DNA of 64,000 nt, from NCBI GenBank assembly GCA_036264355.1, contig DATARD010000394.1, forward strand, positions 22,551-86,550, read 5' to 3'. This DNA comes from UBA5704 sp036264355 (GTDB lineage: Bacteria > Acidobacteriota > Thermoanaerobaculia > Multivoradales > UBA5704). Under the pieces are notes generated by a model that saw only the letters and a program-made list of their open reading frames with translations, searched no databases and was not told where the DNA came from. Of the stretch, positions 24,853-33,978 are shown one piece after another; the stretch's first letter is position 1, and every line of letters starts with the position of its first letter. Both the position numbers and the translations under genes were made by a program.

Positions 24853-26604
24853 CTAGGAGCCGACGCGGACGATGGCCGATATGTACGAGTCCTGGGCGGC
24901 GAGATCGTCCCGCACCCCCACGGCCACCTTCTGCTCACCGCCGCGCATCAACAGGCTCACCGTGTAGAGGTAATTCTTCTTCACCGCAACGTCGTGGTCC
25001 GCTTCCGGAATGCTGATCGGCAGCGGCACCTGCTGCACGTCCGAGGTGTTGCCGTCCGGATCGGACGCGGCGATGAAGAGGCGCACCCGCGCCTCGTACT
25101 TCCCTGCGCGCGGCACGAGCACCAGCTTGCCGATGGGCACTTTCACCTCGACCGGCTGCAAGAACATGCCGTCGGGGCGCCGCTGCGGCGTCCCGAAGCT
25201 GACGTCCACTCCCATCGGGTTGTTGTCGATGGCGAACTTGAGCGCCGCCAACGTGCCATCGCTCATCCGGGCCTCGACGTTCTTGTCGCGGTACCCCTCG
25301 CGATGGCGCACCTGGAGACCCTTGCGCTTCATCTTGACGTCGATCTTGTGGTACCGGCCGTCGCCGAAATGGGTCGGGGTGTAGCCCAGGGAGTAGAAAG
25401 TATTGAAATCCTGCGCGATCTTTTCGAGCTGCGGCGTCACCACGTTCGAGTTGAGGATCGCGATGCCGCCGGTCTTCTCGGCGATCATCTGGATGGAGCT
25501 CTGCAGGTTGGCGATCTGCACCGAATCGATGAACACGCCGGAGCCCGCCGACTGGTTCTCGGCGGTCACCGAGGAGTAGACTCGCAGGCCGGCGGCGTCG
25601 ATGGTGTAGAAGGTGACGCGGTTGGCGTTCGCCTGGGCGGTCAGCTCGGTGAGGCGCTTCGAGGTGTCCCACTGGAACTGCTCGGTCAAGCCGGTGCTCT
25701 GCTCGCCGTACTTGTTCTGCACGGCGTAGAAGACGTCCTGGCCGGCGATCATCTGCAGACCGTCGCTGACGTAGAGGACCGCCTTGCGGCCGGGCAGGCC
25801 GGCGAGCGAGTCGGTGATGTTCTTCATCGCGTCGATGGTGAAGGAGAGGTCGTTGTACGTCGACTCCGCATAGGCGCGGGCGTAGCCCAGGGCCTCGCTG
25901 ACGCTCCGCGAGTCCTCGATCTTCTGCAGCGCGTCCTTGCGGTCGGAGTCGCCGTGCACGCCCTGCGCCGAGATCTTCTCCATCTCCAGCATGTCGGTGG
26001 CGATCAGCGAAGGATCGCTGGTGAAGCCGTGGCGCACGTGCAACTCGCGATCGAAGGAGACCAGCATCATCTCGTCGTCGCGGCCGAGCTTCTCGTTGAG
26101 GAAGGCGCGCACTTCGCGCATCACCCGGTTGCGGTCGAACGGCCGCAGGTTGAAGTTGTCGATGTACACCACCAGGCGCAACCGCTGGTCCTCGGGGGTC
26201 GGCGCGCGCTCCACCGGCGCGGCCGGCACGCCGGGAATCGCCGGCGGAACCGACGTCGTGGCAAGCTGCGGCTCCACCGTCGTCGACTTGCCGTTCTCGA
26301 CCGCGTAGAAGTTGGTGATCGCCACCGGCCGGCCGTCCTCGTACAGCTCGAAGTCGTTCTTGGTCAGGCCGTTGACCCGCTTGCCCTGCTTGTCGGTCAC
26401 GTAGACGTCGACGTTGACGACGGAGACGTTGACCGTGTCGATGAAGAAGCCCGGCTCCTCGCCGGGCTTGGCGCCGGCCGCCGGCTTGGCGGCCGGAGCA
26501 GGCGCGGGCTTGGGAGCGGCCAGGCCGGGAACAGCCAAGAGGAACAGCAGACCCGTTACGGCAAGCCCGCGCTGGGCCGCCGGATTTTTTTTCGATGACT
26601 TCAT
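24853..26604 (-). CDS. Secreted VWFA-related domain protein (copy 1)
   Basis: A 583-residue exported protein of the VWFA-related group (TIGR03436), abundant in Acidobacteriota. After a signal peptide and Pro/Ala linker comes the N-terminal module VNVSVVNVDVYVTDKQGKRV / GLTKNDFELYEDGRPVAITN. A VWA-like domain follows (LRLVVYIDNFNLRPFDRN to GRKAVLYVSDG) and then a C-terminal beta module (RHREGYRDKNVEARMSDG). The MIDAS D-x-S-x-S reads D-N-F-N-L, so canonical metal binding is unlikely. Role unknown; probably surface or periplasmic binding. First of three related genes transcribed in the same direction. Confidence 0.82.
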   Translation of the reverse strand: MKSSKKNPAAQRGLAVTGLLFLLAVPGLAAPKPAPAPAAKPAAGAKPGEEPGFFIDTVNVSVVNVDVYVTDKQGKRVNGLTKNDFELYEDGRPVAITNFYAVENGKSTTVEPQLATTSVPPAIPGVPAAPVERAPTPEDQRLRLVVYIDNFNLRPFDRNRVMREVRAFLNEKLGRDDEMMLVSFDRELHVRHGFTSDPSLIATDMLEMEKISAQGVHGDSDRKDALQKIEDSRSVSEALGYARAYAESTYNDLSFTIDAMKNITDSLAGLPGRKAVLYVSDGLQMIAGQDVFYAVQNKYGEQSTGLTEQFQWDTSKRLTELTAQANANRVTFYTIDAAGLRVYSSVTAENQSAGSGVFIDSVQIANLQSSIQMIAEKTGGIAILNSNVVTPQLEKIAQDFNTFYSLGYTPTHFGDGRYHKIDVKMKRKGLQVRHREGYRDKNVEARMSDGTLAALKFAIDNNPMGVDVSFGTPQRRPDGMFLQPVEVKVPIGKLVLVPRAGKYEARVRLFIAASDPDGNTSDVQQVPLPISIPEADHDVAVKKNYLYTVSLLMRGGEQKVAVGVRDDLAAQDSYISAIVRVGS

Positions 26605-26709
26605 AGAATGCTCTTCTCCTGATCTGCGTTTCCCACCCTCGTCCCCTTCAAGGCACGTGCCATCGCGGGGCCATCGCGGGAATTATACGGGGGACGCGAA
26701 CGGGACGCC

Positions 26710-28413
26710 TCACTTCTTCAGCGGCGGCGTCACCTCGGCCTCGGCGGTGAGGATGTGGTTGCTCAAGGGATCGAAGATCGCCACGACCAGGTGTTGCTTG
26801 ACGTCGCGCAGCTTGAGCTTGGTCTGGTATTTGAAAAATGCGCCTTTGGGCGGCGCCGTGGGCGAGGAGAGCTTGAGCGGCACCACGGGGATGTCCGACT
26901 TGTCGCCGTTGACGTCGATCGCCGCCACCCGCAGCTCCAGCTCGGCGACGTATTTCCCCTCGTAGGGGACGACGGTGACCTGGTCGCCGGGGATGCCGAG
27001 GGTGATCTGCATCTCCATCTCGTGCCGGCCGGACTTGACCGGCGCGGCGACCTGGAGAGGCATCGGGCTCGCTCCCGGCGCGTTGCCGAACAGCATCGCG
27101 CTCTCCACCATCATGGAGACCTCGCTCTTGCGCGACAGGTCGAGGAAGCCCGCGCGCGAGCGCACCTTGAAGCCGGGGCGTGTCACGTCGACGGTCACCT
27201 TGTGGCGCTGGTCGTTCTTCTGCCAGCTCGGGGTGAAGCCCAGCCAGTAGTACGAGCGGGTGTCCTCGGAGGCATTGGGCAGCGCCTTCTCGCGCAGGCT
27301 GTTGAGCAGCGCCTTGCCGCCGGTCTGGCTGGCCACGAACTCCAGCGAGCCTTTGATCTCCTGGTCGCGGATGTTGAGGCCCGCAGGCGCCGGGCTGGTC
27401 TCCGAGGCGTCGGGGTTGTTGCTCTGGAGGCCCGGCACGTCGACCGTGTAGATGGTGTAGCCCAGGCGGTTGGCGGTGTCGGTCAGTGGCCGCAGCAGGT
27501 CCTCGCCCTCCGGCACGTCGCGGTCGACCACCGGCCGGTTGGGGTCGTTGACCACGTAGTCGGCGGGCGAATACGGCCAGCCCCCCGCGAGCAGGATCAT
27601 CACCTTGCGGCCCGGCGGCGAGGCGAAACCGCGCATCGTGCTGACCGCCGCGCCGACCACCCGGCTCACCTGGTCGCCGATGTGGCGCGCGAAGGAGACC
27701 TCTTCCAGGCTGAGCTGCTGCGAGAAGGAGGTGCGCGGACCGCGCACCACGCCCAGGTTCGCCGAGAGCCTCTGGGTCGACTCGAAGCTGTGCAGCTCGG
27801 AGAGGCGCTGCAAGCCGTACGATTCGCGCCCGATCGCCTGATCGAGGGCGCGGTTGAGCGCCCGCTCCGAATTGGACCACGAGGTGAGCATGGTCACCTG
27901 CTTGCCGTCATACGCCACGATGGCCATGCGATCGTCGGGACCGAGCAGGGAGAGATCCTTCTTGAGCGATTTCAGCACCTCGTCGCGGCGCGGCCCGAGG
28001 GGAAAGAAGTCGTCGATGAAGACGAGATAGCTGGTGCCGACCGGGCTGCCCGGAGCGATGCTCGGCAGGCCGGGAACCGGCGGCGCCGAGTCCGTCGGAT
28101 CGGCGACCGGGGAGACGGCCTCGCCGCCGCGCACCTCGGAGAAGTAGGTCACCGGCACCTCCTTGCCGTCGACCCGCAGGCGGAAGTCACCGGGGCGCAG
28201 GCCGGCCACCCGATTCCCCTGCTTGTCGGTGACCACCACCTCGACGTTGACCACCCGCACGTCGATCTGCTCCCCGAACACGCTCGCCGGTGCCTCGGCC
28301 GGTTTCTGCGCCGGAGCCTGAGGTGCCTGAGGTGTCTGAGGTGTTTGAGAAAGGGCCGGCACCGCCGCGGCCAGCAGCGCCACGGCATGGAAGAACCGTC
28401 GGCTCGATCGCAT
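26710..28413 (-). CDS. Secreted VWFA-related domain protein (copy 2)
   Basis: A 567-residue paralogue of its neighbours. It has a signal peptide (RFFHAVALLAAAVPALS), a Gln/Pro repeat linker (TPQTPQAPQAPAQKP), the N-terminal module with IDVRVVNVEVVVTDKQGNRV, a VWA-like core (YLVFIDDFFPLGPRRDEV; GRKVMILLAGG) and C-terminal beta domains. The MIDAS serines are again absent. The start at 28413 has AGGAGG at the right distance; an upstream in-frame ATG (28497) would add a hydrophilic stretch before the signal peptide and is rejected. Confidence 0.8.
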   Translation of the reverse strand: MRSSRRFFHAVALLAAAVPALSQTPQTPQAPQAPAQKPAEAPASVFGEQIDVRVVNVEVVVTDKQGNRVAGLRPGDFRLRVDGKEVPVTYFSEVRGGEAVSPVADPTDSAPPVPGLPSIAPGSPVGTSYLVFIDDFFPLGPRRDEVLKSLKKDLSLLGPDDRMAIVAYDGKQVTMLTSWSNSERALNRALDQAIGRESYGLQRLSELHSFESTQRLSANLGVVRGPRTSFSQQLSLEEVSFARHIGDQVSRVVGAAVSTMRGFASPPGRKVMILLAGGWPYSPADYVVNDPNRPVVDRDVPEGEDLLRPLTDTANRLGYTIYTVDVPGLQSNNPDASETSPAPAGLNIRDQEIKGSLEFVASQTGGKALLNSLREKALPNASEDTRSYYWLGFTPSWQKNDQRHKVTVDVTRPGFKVRSRAGFLDLSRKSEVSMMVESAMLFGNAPGASPMPLQVAAPVKSGRHEMEMQITLGIPGDQVTVVPYEGKYVAELELRVAAIDVNGDKSDIPVVPLKLSSPTAPPKGAFFKYQTKLKLRDVKQHLVVAIFDPLSNHILTAEAEVTPPLKK

Positions 28414-28582
28414 CATCTCCTCCTGGGGCTTCTTTTCATCATCGTCTACAACCGGCAGCCCGGCTGTTTTCTTTCGCTGTTCGTCGAAGCTTGTCATGAA
28501 TCTCGGCTCACCGCACCGCTGATGGTACGATCCTCATCATCCATCGTAGGCTTCTGCTGAGCCTCCTGGGAGGGAGCGACCT

Positions 28583-28711
28583 CTGCCACCTCATGAATGG
28601 CCGTCCTGGTGGGACTGGGATCTCGGTCTCAGTGTCCATCTGCTCAAGCGAATGGAGGACCGCGACTTTACGAGGTGGACCTCCGTCGTTACGGCCTATC
28701 CTCTGAGCTGA
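28583..28711 (+). pseudogene. Internally deleted DUF4258-like gene remnant
   Basis: Frame 28583-28711 reads EWPSWWDWDLGL, LLKRMEDRDFT and then SVVTAYPLS at the stop. The first part looks like the start of a DUF4258 domain, and VVTAYPL resembles its usual end, but the intervening 40 or so residues are missing. The fragment EVDLRR, expected right after DFT, appears in another frame at about 28672. The initiating codon would be CTG 28583 after GGGAGGGAG; the normal ATG seems lost. The stop is 3 bases from the DUF2283 gene, the usual partner. Recognition is from memory of the family pattern. Confidence 0.5.
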
Positions 28712-28714
28712 CCT

Positions 28715-28984
28715 ATGAAAGAGCCCTATCTGGAAATCACCTTCCGCCACGGTCGACCACTGGCGGCCTATCTTTATCTTCCTCGGGAGGGCGATGAGAA
28801 GAGCGTCCGAACCGAACAGGCCGCTCCGGGCCTGTTGATCGACTTCGCCGCAGGGGGCCGGCCCATCGGTCTGGAGATCACGGCCCCCGGCAAGGTCTCC
28901 GCATCCACGATCAACCGCGTCCTGGCCGGTCTCGGCCTCGCTCCACTGCCGGACGCCGATCTTGCCCCGTTGAAAGCCGCCTGA
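28715..28984 (+). CDS. DUF2283 family protein
   Basis: An 89-residue protein with the DUF2283 pattern: an early strand LAAYLYLP (commonly D-x-L-Y-I-x-L), an acidic segment, then APGLLIDFAAGGRPIGLEIT and a short C-terminal helix. It is often encoded next to DUF4258 proteins and suspected to be part of a toxin-antitoxin-like pair. Here the partner is reduced to a 43-codon remnant just upstream, so this would be the surviving member. It stands in opposite orientation to the VWFA genes on both sides. Confidence 0.65.
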   Translation: MKEPYLEITFRHGRPLAAYLYLPREGDEKSVRTEQAAPGLLIDFAAGGRPIGLEITAPGKVSASTINRVLAGLGLAPLPDADLAPLKAA

Positions 28985-29037
28985 GACCGATCCGGGCGGG
29001 ATGAAAAGTCCACTCGCCCAGGTCCTTCCATCTCGCC

Positions 29038-30786
29038 CTACTTGGCCGACTTGCCGCCGCCGCGGCTGATCGTTGCTTCTCCCCAGAGCAGCTTGTCGTG
29101 TACCGCGTCCTGCACCGTGAAGCGCAGCACCCGTTCTCCCCGGCGCACGCGGAAGGTCGATTGAAAGCGCACCAGCTCGCCGGCCGGCGGCACCTGCTTC
29201 ACCACCGCGCGCAGGACGACCGGCGGCAGGTCCAGCGGATCGTTCGAGTCGTCCAGCGAGGTGACATGGAGCGGCAGCTCGGCCTGGTAACCTGCCGCCG
29301 TCTGCACGAAGCTCAAGGCCTCGGAGGGAACGCCCAGGGTGATCGGCACCTCGACGGCGGAGAGGCCGGACGACGAGGTGCCGCCCAGCTCGACGTAGAG
29401 CTTCTTTTCGGGCACGGTGCGGCCTAGCATCAGCTCGCCTTCGATCGACATCGCGCTCTCCGCCGCCCGCGAGACGTCGGTGAAGCTGCGGCGCGACCGC
29501 ACCCCGATGCCGGAACGCCGCGACTCCAGGCGGACGCTGTGCCGCCGCCCGTCGCCGCGCCAGGTGGGGGAGAAGCCGATCCAGTAGTAGGTGCCGGTGT
29601 CGGCCACCAAACGGTCGAGGGCGGTCAGCCGGTTCGAGTTGAGCGAGCTCTTGCCGCCCGTCCAGTTGGCGAGCAGCTCCATGCCGTACTGGGAGTCGAG
29701 CTCCCAGCGCGAGGAGATGAATTCGCCGTGCGGCGCGCCGTGGCGGAAAGGACCCTGCTCGGACGCCTCGATCGGCACCGGCGAGGTCTCGATCCCCGGC
29801 ACGTCGACCGGATAGAGGGTGTAGCTCAGCCGGTTGGCGGTGTCGATCAGCTCCGGATACAGGCTCGGCGCGAGATCGACCGGCCAGCCGCCAGAGAGGA
29901 GGAGCGCCGTCTTGCGGCCGGGCGCGCCGGAGAAGCCACGCAGCGCGGCGACCGCGGCGGCGAGCGTCTTGTGCGCCTGAGCCACCGCGATCCAGGGGAC
30001 GCCGGAGTAGTTGCGCGCGAACGGCGTGCGGAAGGAGGAGTCCGGCGTGCCGTCCGGCCCCACCAGCACCGAAGCCATGTCCACCGCCTCCGGCACGCCG
30101 TTGGCGAAGCCGAAGAAGTCGCGGTCGCCTTCGCCGATCCCGCTCTCCGCGTCGGCGAGACGGCGCAGCGCCGCGTCGTTGCGGAGCGACGTCCGCTCGA
30201 CACGCATCTGGGCGCCGCCGGCCGCGCCGTGCGACGCCTTGTCCAGCGCGGCATGCACGACCTTCTTGTCCGACGTCCAGTCCGCCAGCACCGACAGCTT
30301 CTGGCCATCGAAAGCCACCACCGCCACCTGGTCGCCGGCTCCCAGCCGGTCGAGGTCGCCGTTCAGCCGCCGCACCACCTGCTCGAGGTGGGTCTGCAGA
30401 CTGAACGCCTGGTCGACGAAGATCAGCACGCTCCGCCCCACCGTCCCCTGCATCGGCGCCGGCACCGACCGGTCGCCGGAAGCCGCCGCGGCTCCGGCGG
30501 GCGCGGCCGTGCCATCCACCACCTCGGTGAAGTAGTCGATCGGCACTTCCTTGCCGTCCACCAGGAGGCGGAAGTCGGACGCCTTCAGGCCGCGCAGCCG
30601 CTCGCCTTTGCGGTCGGTGACCACCGCCTCGACGTTGACCACGCGCACGTCGATGGCTTCGGTGTAGCCCTGGTCCGGAGCCTGGGCCGGCTCGGCGGGT
30701 GGAATCACGTCAGCCGCCGCGGGCAACGCGGCCGGGACCATCAAGGCACCGGCGAGAAGAATTGATTTCAGAGACTGAACAACCAT
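29038..30786 (-). CDS. Secreted VWFA-related domain protein (copy 3)
   Basis: A 582-residue paralogue of the 26710-28413 protein. It has a signal peptide (SILLAGALMVPAALPAAA), the N-terminal module EAIDVRVVNVEAVVTDRKGE and GLKASDFRLLVDGKEVPIDY, a VWA-like core (VLIFVDQAFSLQTHLEQV), an asparagine/aromatic segment TGTYYWIGFSPTWRGDGRRH and a C-terminal module ending LLWGEATISR. The MIDAS motif reads D-Q-A-F-S. AGGAGG lies before ATG 30786. The next gene upstream is a drastically shortened relative. Confidence 0.82.
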   Translation of the reverse strand: MVVQSLKSILLAGALMVPAALPAAADVIPPAEPAQAPDQGYTEAIDVRVVNVEAVVTDRKGERLRGLKASDFRLLVDGKEVPIDYFTEVVDGTAAPAGAAAASGDRSVPAPMQGTVGRSVLIFVDQAFSLQTHLEQVVRRLNGDLDRLGAGDQVAVVAFDGQKLSVLADWTSDKKVVHAALDKASHGAAGGAQMRVERTSLRNDAALRRLADAESGIGEGDRDFFGFANGVPEAVDMASVLVGPDGTPDSSFRTPFARNYSGVPWIAVAQAHKTLAAAVAALRGFSGAPGRKTALLLSGGWPVDLAPSLYPELIDTANRLSYTLYPVDVPGIETSPVPIEASEQGPFRHGAPHGEFISSRWELDSQYGMELLANWTGGKSSLNSNRLTALDRLVADTGTYYWIGFSPTWRGDGRRHSVRLESRRSGIGVRSRRSFTDVSRAAESAMSIEGELMLGRTVPEKKLYVELGGTSSSGLSAVEVPITLGVPSEALSFVQTAAGYQAELPLHVTSLDDSNDPLDLPPVVLRAVVKQVPPAGELVRFQSTFRVRRGERVLRFTVQDAVHDKLLWGEATISRGGGKSAK

Positions 30787-30814
30787 GAAAACCTCCTTGA
30801 GGTACCTGCGTCAA

Positions 30815-31141
30815 TCACAAGCTCACCCGGGTTTCGCCCCACAGCACAGCGCCGGCGACCGGATCGTCGACCGCGAAGACGACGTGCTGCTGCTCACCGC
30901 GGCCCGCCGGGCGCGCCGCGCCGAGCTCGACGCGCAGGCGCCGGTCCTTCTCCTCGCCGCTGAGACCTTTGACCCGTTTGCCCTGCGCGTCGGTGACCAC
31001 CGTCTCCACGTTTACCACGCGGACGTCGATCGTTTCGTTGATGACCGGCGGTGTCTGCTCGGGAGCCGGCTGCGCGGCAAGAGACAGAGAGGCCACGACG
31101 GCGACCAGGACCAGCCCAGAAATCCGAACACGTGGAGCCAT
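30815..31141 (-). pseudogene. Internally deleted fourth VWFA-related protein (108 residues)
   Basis: The first 60 residues are a normal family start: a signal peptide, then INETIDVRVVNVETVVTDAQ and GKRVKGLSG. The last 40 are a normal family end (RGEQQHVVFAVDDPVAGAVL, WGETRVSL), matching the tail of the 29038-30786 protein. About 470 residues in between, including the whole VWA domain, are absent, and the junction (about residues 61-65) is in frame. The ribosome site GGAGGTG before ATG 31141 is intact, so a small exported protein could still be made. I call it a pseudogene, but a functional mini-protein is possible. Confidence 0.68.
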
Positions 31142-31288
31142 GCCACCTCCTCGGGGAACACAGCTTCACCAAAGCAAAGAAGATGCCGGAGGATCGGAAC
31201 GGCAATCCCCCGGGAGCGATCGAGCCTTCAGCGTAAGGGACCGGACTCTGAGGAGGAGACGGGCGACCTCGGGAGAGGACGGGAGTGA

Positions 31289-32269
31289 CTACTTTGGGTT
31301 GAGCCGCCCCACCAGGTGTTTCACGATCTTCGGCCCGTGGTCCCGCGAGTTCTCGATGAAGATCTTGTCGGTGGCGCGGCCGGCCTGGATGGTGCCGGCG
31401 ACGTAGAGGCCGGGGACGTTCGACTCGCAGGTCTCCGGGTTGTAGACCGGGATCAGACTGGTTGGATCGAGCTCGACGCCGCAGCGGCGCTCGAAGTCGG
31501 CGTCCGGGGTGTAGCCGATGAGGATGAACGACGCCTGGGCGGGCACGATCTCGCGGCCGTTCGGTCCTTCGACCTCGACACCTTCGCCGTCGCGGAAGGC
31601 GCGCACCACGGTGTTGAACCGCGCCGGGATCGAGCCCTCCTCGATGCGGTTCTCGATGTCCGGCTTGACCCAGTATTTGACCCCGGGCTTCACATGCGTG
31701 CCGCGATGGACCAGGCTCACCCGCACGCCGTTGCGCCAGAGATCGAGAGCGGCCTCGGCGGCGGTGTTGCCGGCCCCGATGATCACCACGTCGCGGCCAT
31801 AATAAGGATAGGCCTCGGTGTAGCGGTAGGAGACCCATGGGAGGTCTTCCCCCGGCACGCCGAGATGGCGCGGGTTGCCGAAGTAGCCGGTCGCGAGCGC
31901 CACGGCCCGGGCCCGGTAGGTGGTCTTGCTGGTGCGGATGGTGAAGAGCCCGTCGCCGTCCTTCTTCACCTCGATGACATCTTCATAGAGGGCCAGCGGA
32001 ACCTGGTACTGCTCCACCACGAAACGGTAATAGGCGAGCGCCTGCCGGCGCGTCGGCTTGGCGTCGGGGATGCTGAACGGCACGCCGGCGATCTCCAGCC
32101 GGTCGCGCGTGGTGAAGAATTCCATGAAGACGGGGTACTGCTGGATGGCAGAGGTCAAGGGGCCGCGGTCGACGAGCAGGACGGAGAGCCCCGCCTGCCG
32201 CGCCGCGGCCCCGATGGCGATCGCGGTGGGGCCTGCGCCCACCACGAGAAGATCCAGGATGTCGCTCAC
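31289..32269 (-). CDS. YpdA-type FAD-dependent thiol-disulfide reductase
   Basis: A 326-residue two-dinucleotide-fold flavoprotein of the YpdA family (putative bacillithiol disulfide reductase). The FAD motif LLVVGAGPTAIAIGAAARQA, NAD(P)H motif VVIIGAGNTAAEAALDL and C-terminal GLYVAGTIQAGRATDKIFIE are complete. There is no CxxC redox pair, as expected for YpdA and unlike thioredoxin reductase. Start GTG 32269 is chosen because GGAGGAAGGA sits just upstream and the codon shares GTGA with the thiD stop. Whether this organism makes bacillithiol cannot be told from the window. Confidence 0.85.
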   Translation of the reverse strand: MSDILDLLVVGAGPTAIAIGAAARQAGLSVLLVDRGPLTSAIQQYPVFMEFFTTRDRLEIAGVPFSIPDAKPTRRQALAYYRFVVEQYQVPLALYEDVIEVKKDGDGLFTIRTSKTTYRARAVALATGYFGNPRHLGVPGEDLPWVSYRYTEAYPYYGRDVVIIGAGNTAAEAALDLWRNGVRVSLVHRGTHVKPGVKYWVKPDIENRIEEGSIPARFNTVVRAFRDGEGVEVEGPNGREIVPAQASFILIGYTPDADFERRCGVELDPTSLIPVYNPETCESNVPGLYVAGTIQAGRATDKIFIENSRDHGPKIVKHLVGRLNPK

Positions 32270-33087
32270 GCTTCCTTCCTCCACTGGTAGAGATGATCCA
32301 CGGGTCCGGTGCCGCCGCCGAGCGGGTATGCCGCCGCGAGAGCCCCGCGCAGCCAGGCGATCGCGCCTTCGACCGCGCGCGGTAGCGAGTCTCCCGCTGC
32401 AAGACGCGCCGCGAGGGCGGACGACAGGGTACAGCCGGTGCCATGGCTGGAGCCGGCGGCGAGGCGCGCGCCGGCGTAGCGGACCACCCGACCCTCCTGC
32501 AACAACAGGTCCACCACCTCGTCGCCTTCCGCATGGCCGCCCTTGGCGAGCACCGCGATTCCCGCTCCCCGTGTCGCTAACTCCGCCGCCGCGATCAGCC
32601 GTTCCTCCTCGGTCGCCACAGGGAGTCCGGTCAGCCGCGCCAGCTCCGGCAGGTTGGGAGTGACCACGGTGCAGAGCGGGAGAAGATCCTGGAGGATCGC
32701 TTCCACCGCGTCGTCCTGGAGCAGCGCGTCGCCGCTCTTCGCCACCATCACCGGATCGAGAACGACGGGGATGGCACGTCCTTGGAGATGAACCCGCAAC
32801 CGGCCGGCCACGGCGCGGACGATCGCGGCGTTCGCCAGCATGCCGATCTTCACCCCGTCGACTCCGATATCCTCGAACACGGCGTCGATCTGCGCCGCCA
32901 CCATCTCCGGCGGCACCGCGAGCACCGCCCGCACCTCGCGTGTGTTCTGGGCGGTCAGCGCCGTGATCGCGCTCATGCCGTAGACGCCGTGCGCGGCGAA
33001 GGTCTTGAGATCGGCCTGGATGCCGGCACCGCCGCCCGAGTCCGAGCCGGCGATGGTCAACAGCCGGGCTGGGATGGGGATCGACAC
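32266..33087 (-). CDS. thiD: Hydroxymethylpyrimidine (phosphate) kinase
   Basis: A 273-residue ribokinase-fold enzyme that phosphorylates HMP and HMP-P in thiamine pyrophosphate synthesis. LTIAGSDSGGGAGIQADLKT, the LDPVMVAKSG segment and the catalytic GSSHGTGCTLSSALAA motif are intact. The start is GTG 33087. No TPP riboswitch fold is apparent upstream, where lgt ends 13 bases away. It couples to the YpdA-like gene by a 4-base overlap. Confidence 0.94.
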   Translation of the reverse strand: MSIPIPARLLTIAGSDSGGGAGIQADLKTFAAHGVYGMSAITALTAQNTREVRAVLAVPPEMVAAQIDAVFEDIGVDGVKIGMLANAAIVRAVAGRLRVHLQGRAIPVVLDPVMVAKSGDALLQDDAVEAILQDLLPLCTVVTPNLPELARLTGLPVATEEERLIAAAELATRGAGIAVLAKGGHAEGDEVVDLLLQEGRVVRYAGARLAAGSSHGTGCTLSSALAARLAAGDSLPRAVEGAIAWLRGALAAAYPLGGGTGPVDHLYQWRKEA

Positions 33088-33100
33088 GCGAGCCCCGGCG

Positions 33101-33916
33101 TCAGGCCGGCTGCGAGGGCGCCGACAGCGACCGCCGGGAGCGGACGAAGGCGAGGGTCGTGACGATCAGGAAGACGGCCACGCTGATCACCTGCGCCAGG
33201 GTGAAGCCGGCGAAGAAGCGGTCGTCCTTGGCGCGCAGGATCTCGACCAGGAAGCGCTCGACGGCGAGCAGGCCGAGGATGATCAGCGCCGTCTGCCCCT
33301 TGCGCAACCCGCGGCGGAAGAGCCACAGGCCGATCGCCCAGATCAGCAGACAGGAGAGCGTCTCGTAGATCTGCGTCGGATGGACGCGCAGGAGCTGATC
33401 GTCCGCAATGTTGGGCGCGATCGACACGCCGAACATCTGGCGCAGCTCGCCGGCCGTGGTCGGCGGCAGGCCGACCGGGAAGGCGACACCCCAGGGGAGA
33501 CTGGTCGGCCGGCCGTAGTCGTCGCCGACCAGGAAGCAGCCGATGCGGCCGATCGCATAGCCGAGCGCGAGCGCCGGAGCCACCGCGTCGGCCAGCTCCC
33601 AGACCGGCAGCCGCCGCTTCCTGATGGTGAACAGCACCGCCGCCGTGCCGAGGATGAAGCCGCCGTACCAGACCAGGCCCGAACGGTCGAACAGCAGATG
33701 CCAGTCGTGGTTCAGGATGGCGTAGTAGATCTTGGCGCCCAGAATGCCGCCGACGCCGGCGGCGAAGATCAGCGCGCTCGCGTCCTCCTCGTCGCCGATC
33801 CCGAGCTTGCGCATCCCCCAGCGGAGCTGCATGAAGCTGCCGAGGAAAGCGAAGACCAGCATCACCCCGAAGGGGCTGACCGAGAAGGAACCGATGTGGA
33901 AGAGCTCACTGATCAT
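33101..33916 (-). CDS. lgt: Prolipoprotein diacylglyceryl transferase
   Basis: A 271-residue inner-membrane enzyme that adds diacylglycerol to lipobox cysteines. About seven membrane helices are seen, with the signature RIGCFLVGDDYGRPTSLPWG holding the essential Arg and the later HPTQIYE motif. The start MISELFHIGSFSVSPFG is the typical N-terminus. An upstream extension to 33967 is cysteine-rich and would overlap the divergent promoter. It serves lipoproteins such as the one at 6923-7801. Confidence 0.94.
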   Translation of the reverse strand: MISELFHIGSFSVSPFGVMLVFAFLGSFMQLRWGMRKLGIGDEEDASALIFAAGVGGILGAKIYYAILNHDWHLLFDRSGLVWYGGFILGTAAVLFTIRKRRLPVWELADAVAPALALGYAIGRIGCFLVGDDYGRPTSLPWGVAFPVGLPPTTAGELRQMFGVSIAPNIADDQLLRVHPTQIYETLSCLLIWAIGLWLFRRGLRKGQTALIILGLLAVERFLVEILRAKDDRFFAGFTLAQVISVAVFLIVTTLAFVRSRRSLSAPSQPA

Positions 33917-33978
33917 GGTGGCGTGGTCGCGGGCGGCGCAATGGTAGCACGCCGGGAGACTGTACAATCGGCGCTCTT

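Noticed and set aside
32270..32284. GTG at 32284 as the start of the YpdA-like reductase
   Set aside because: It would place the strong GGAGGAAGGA ribosome site inside the coding region; GTG 32269 is correctly spaced and coupled to thiD.
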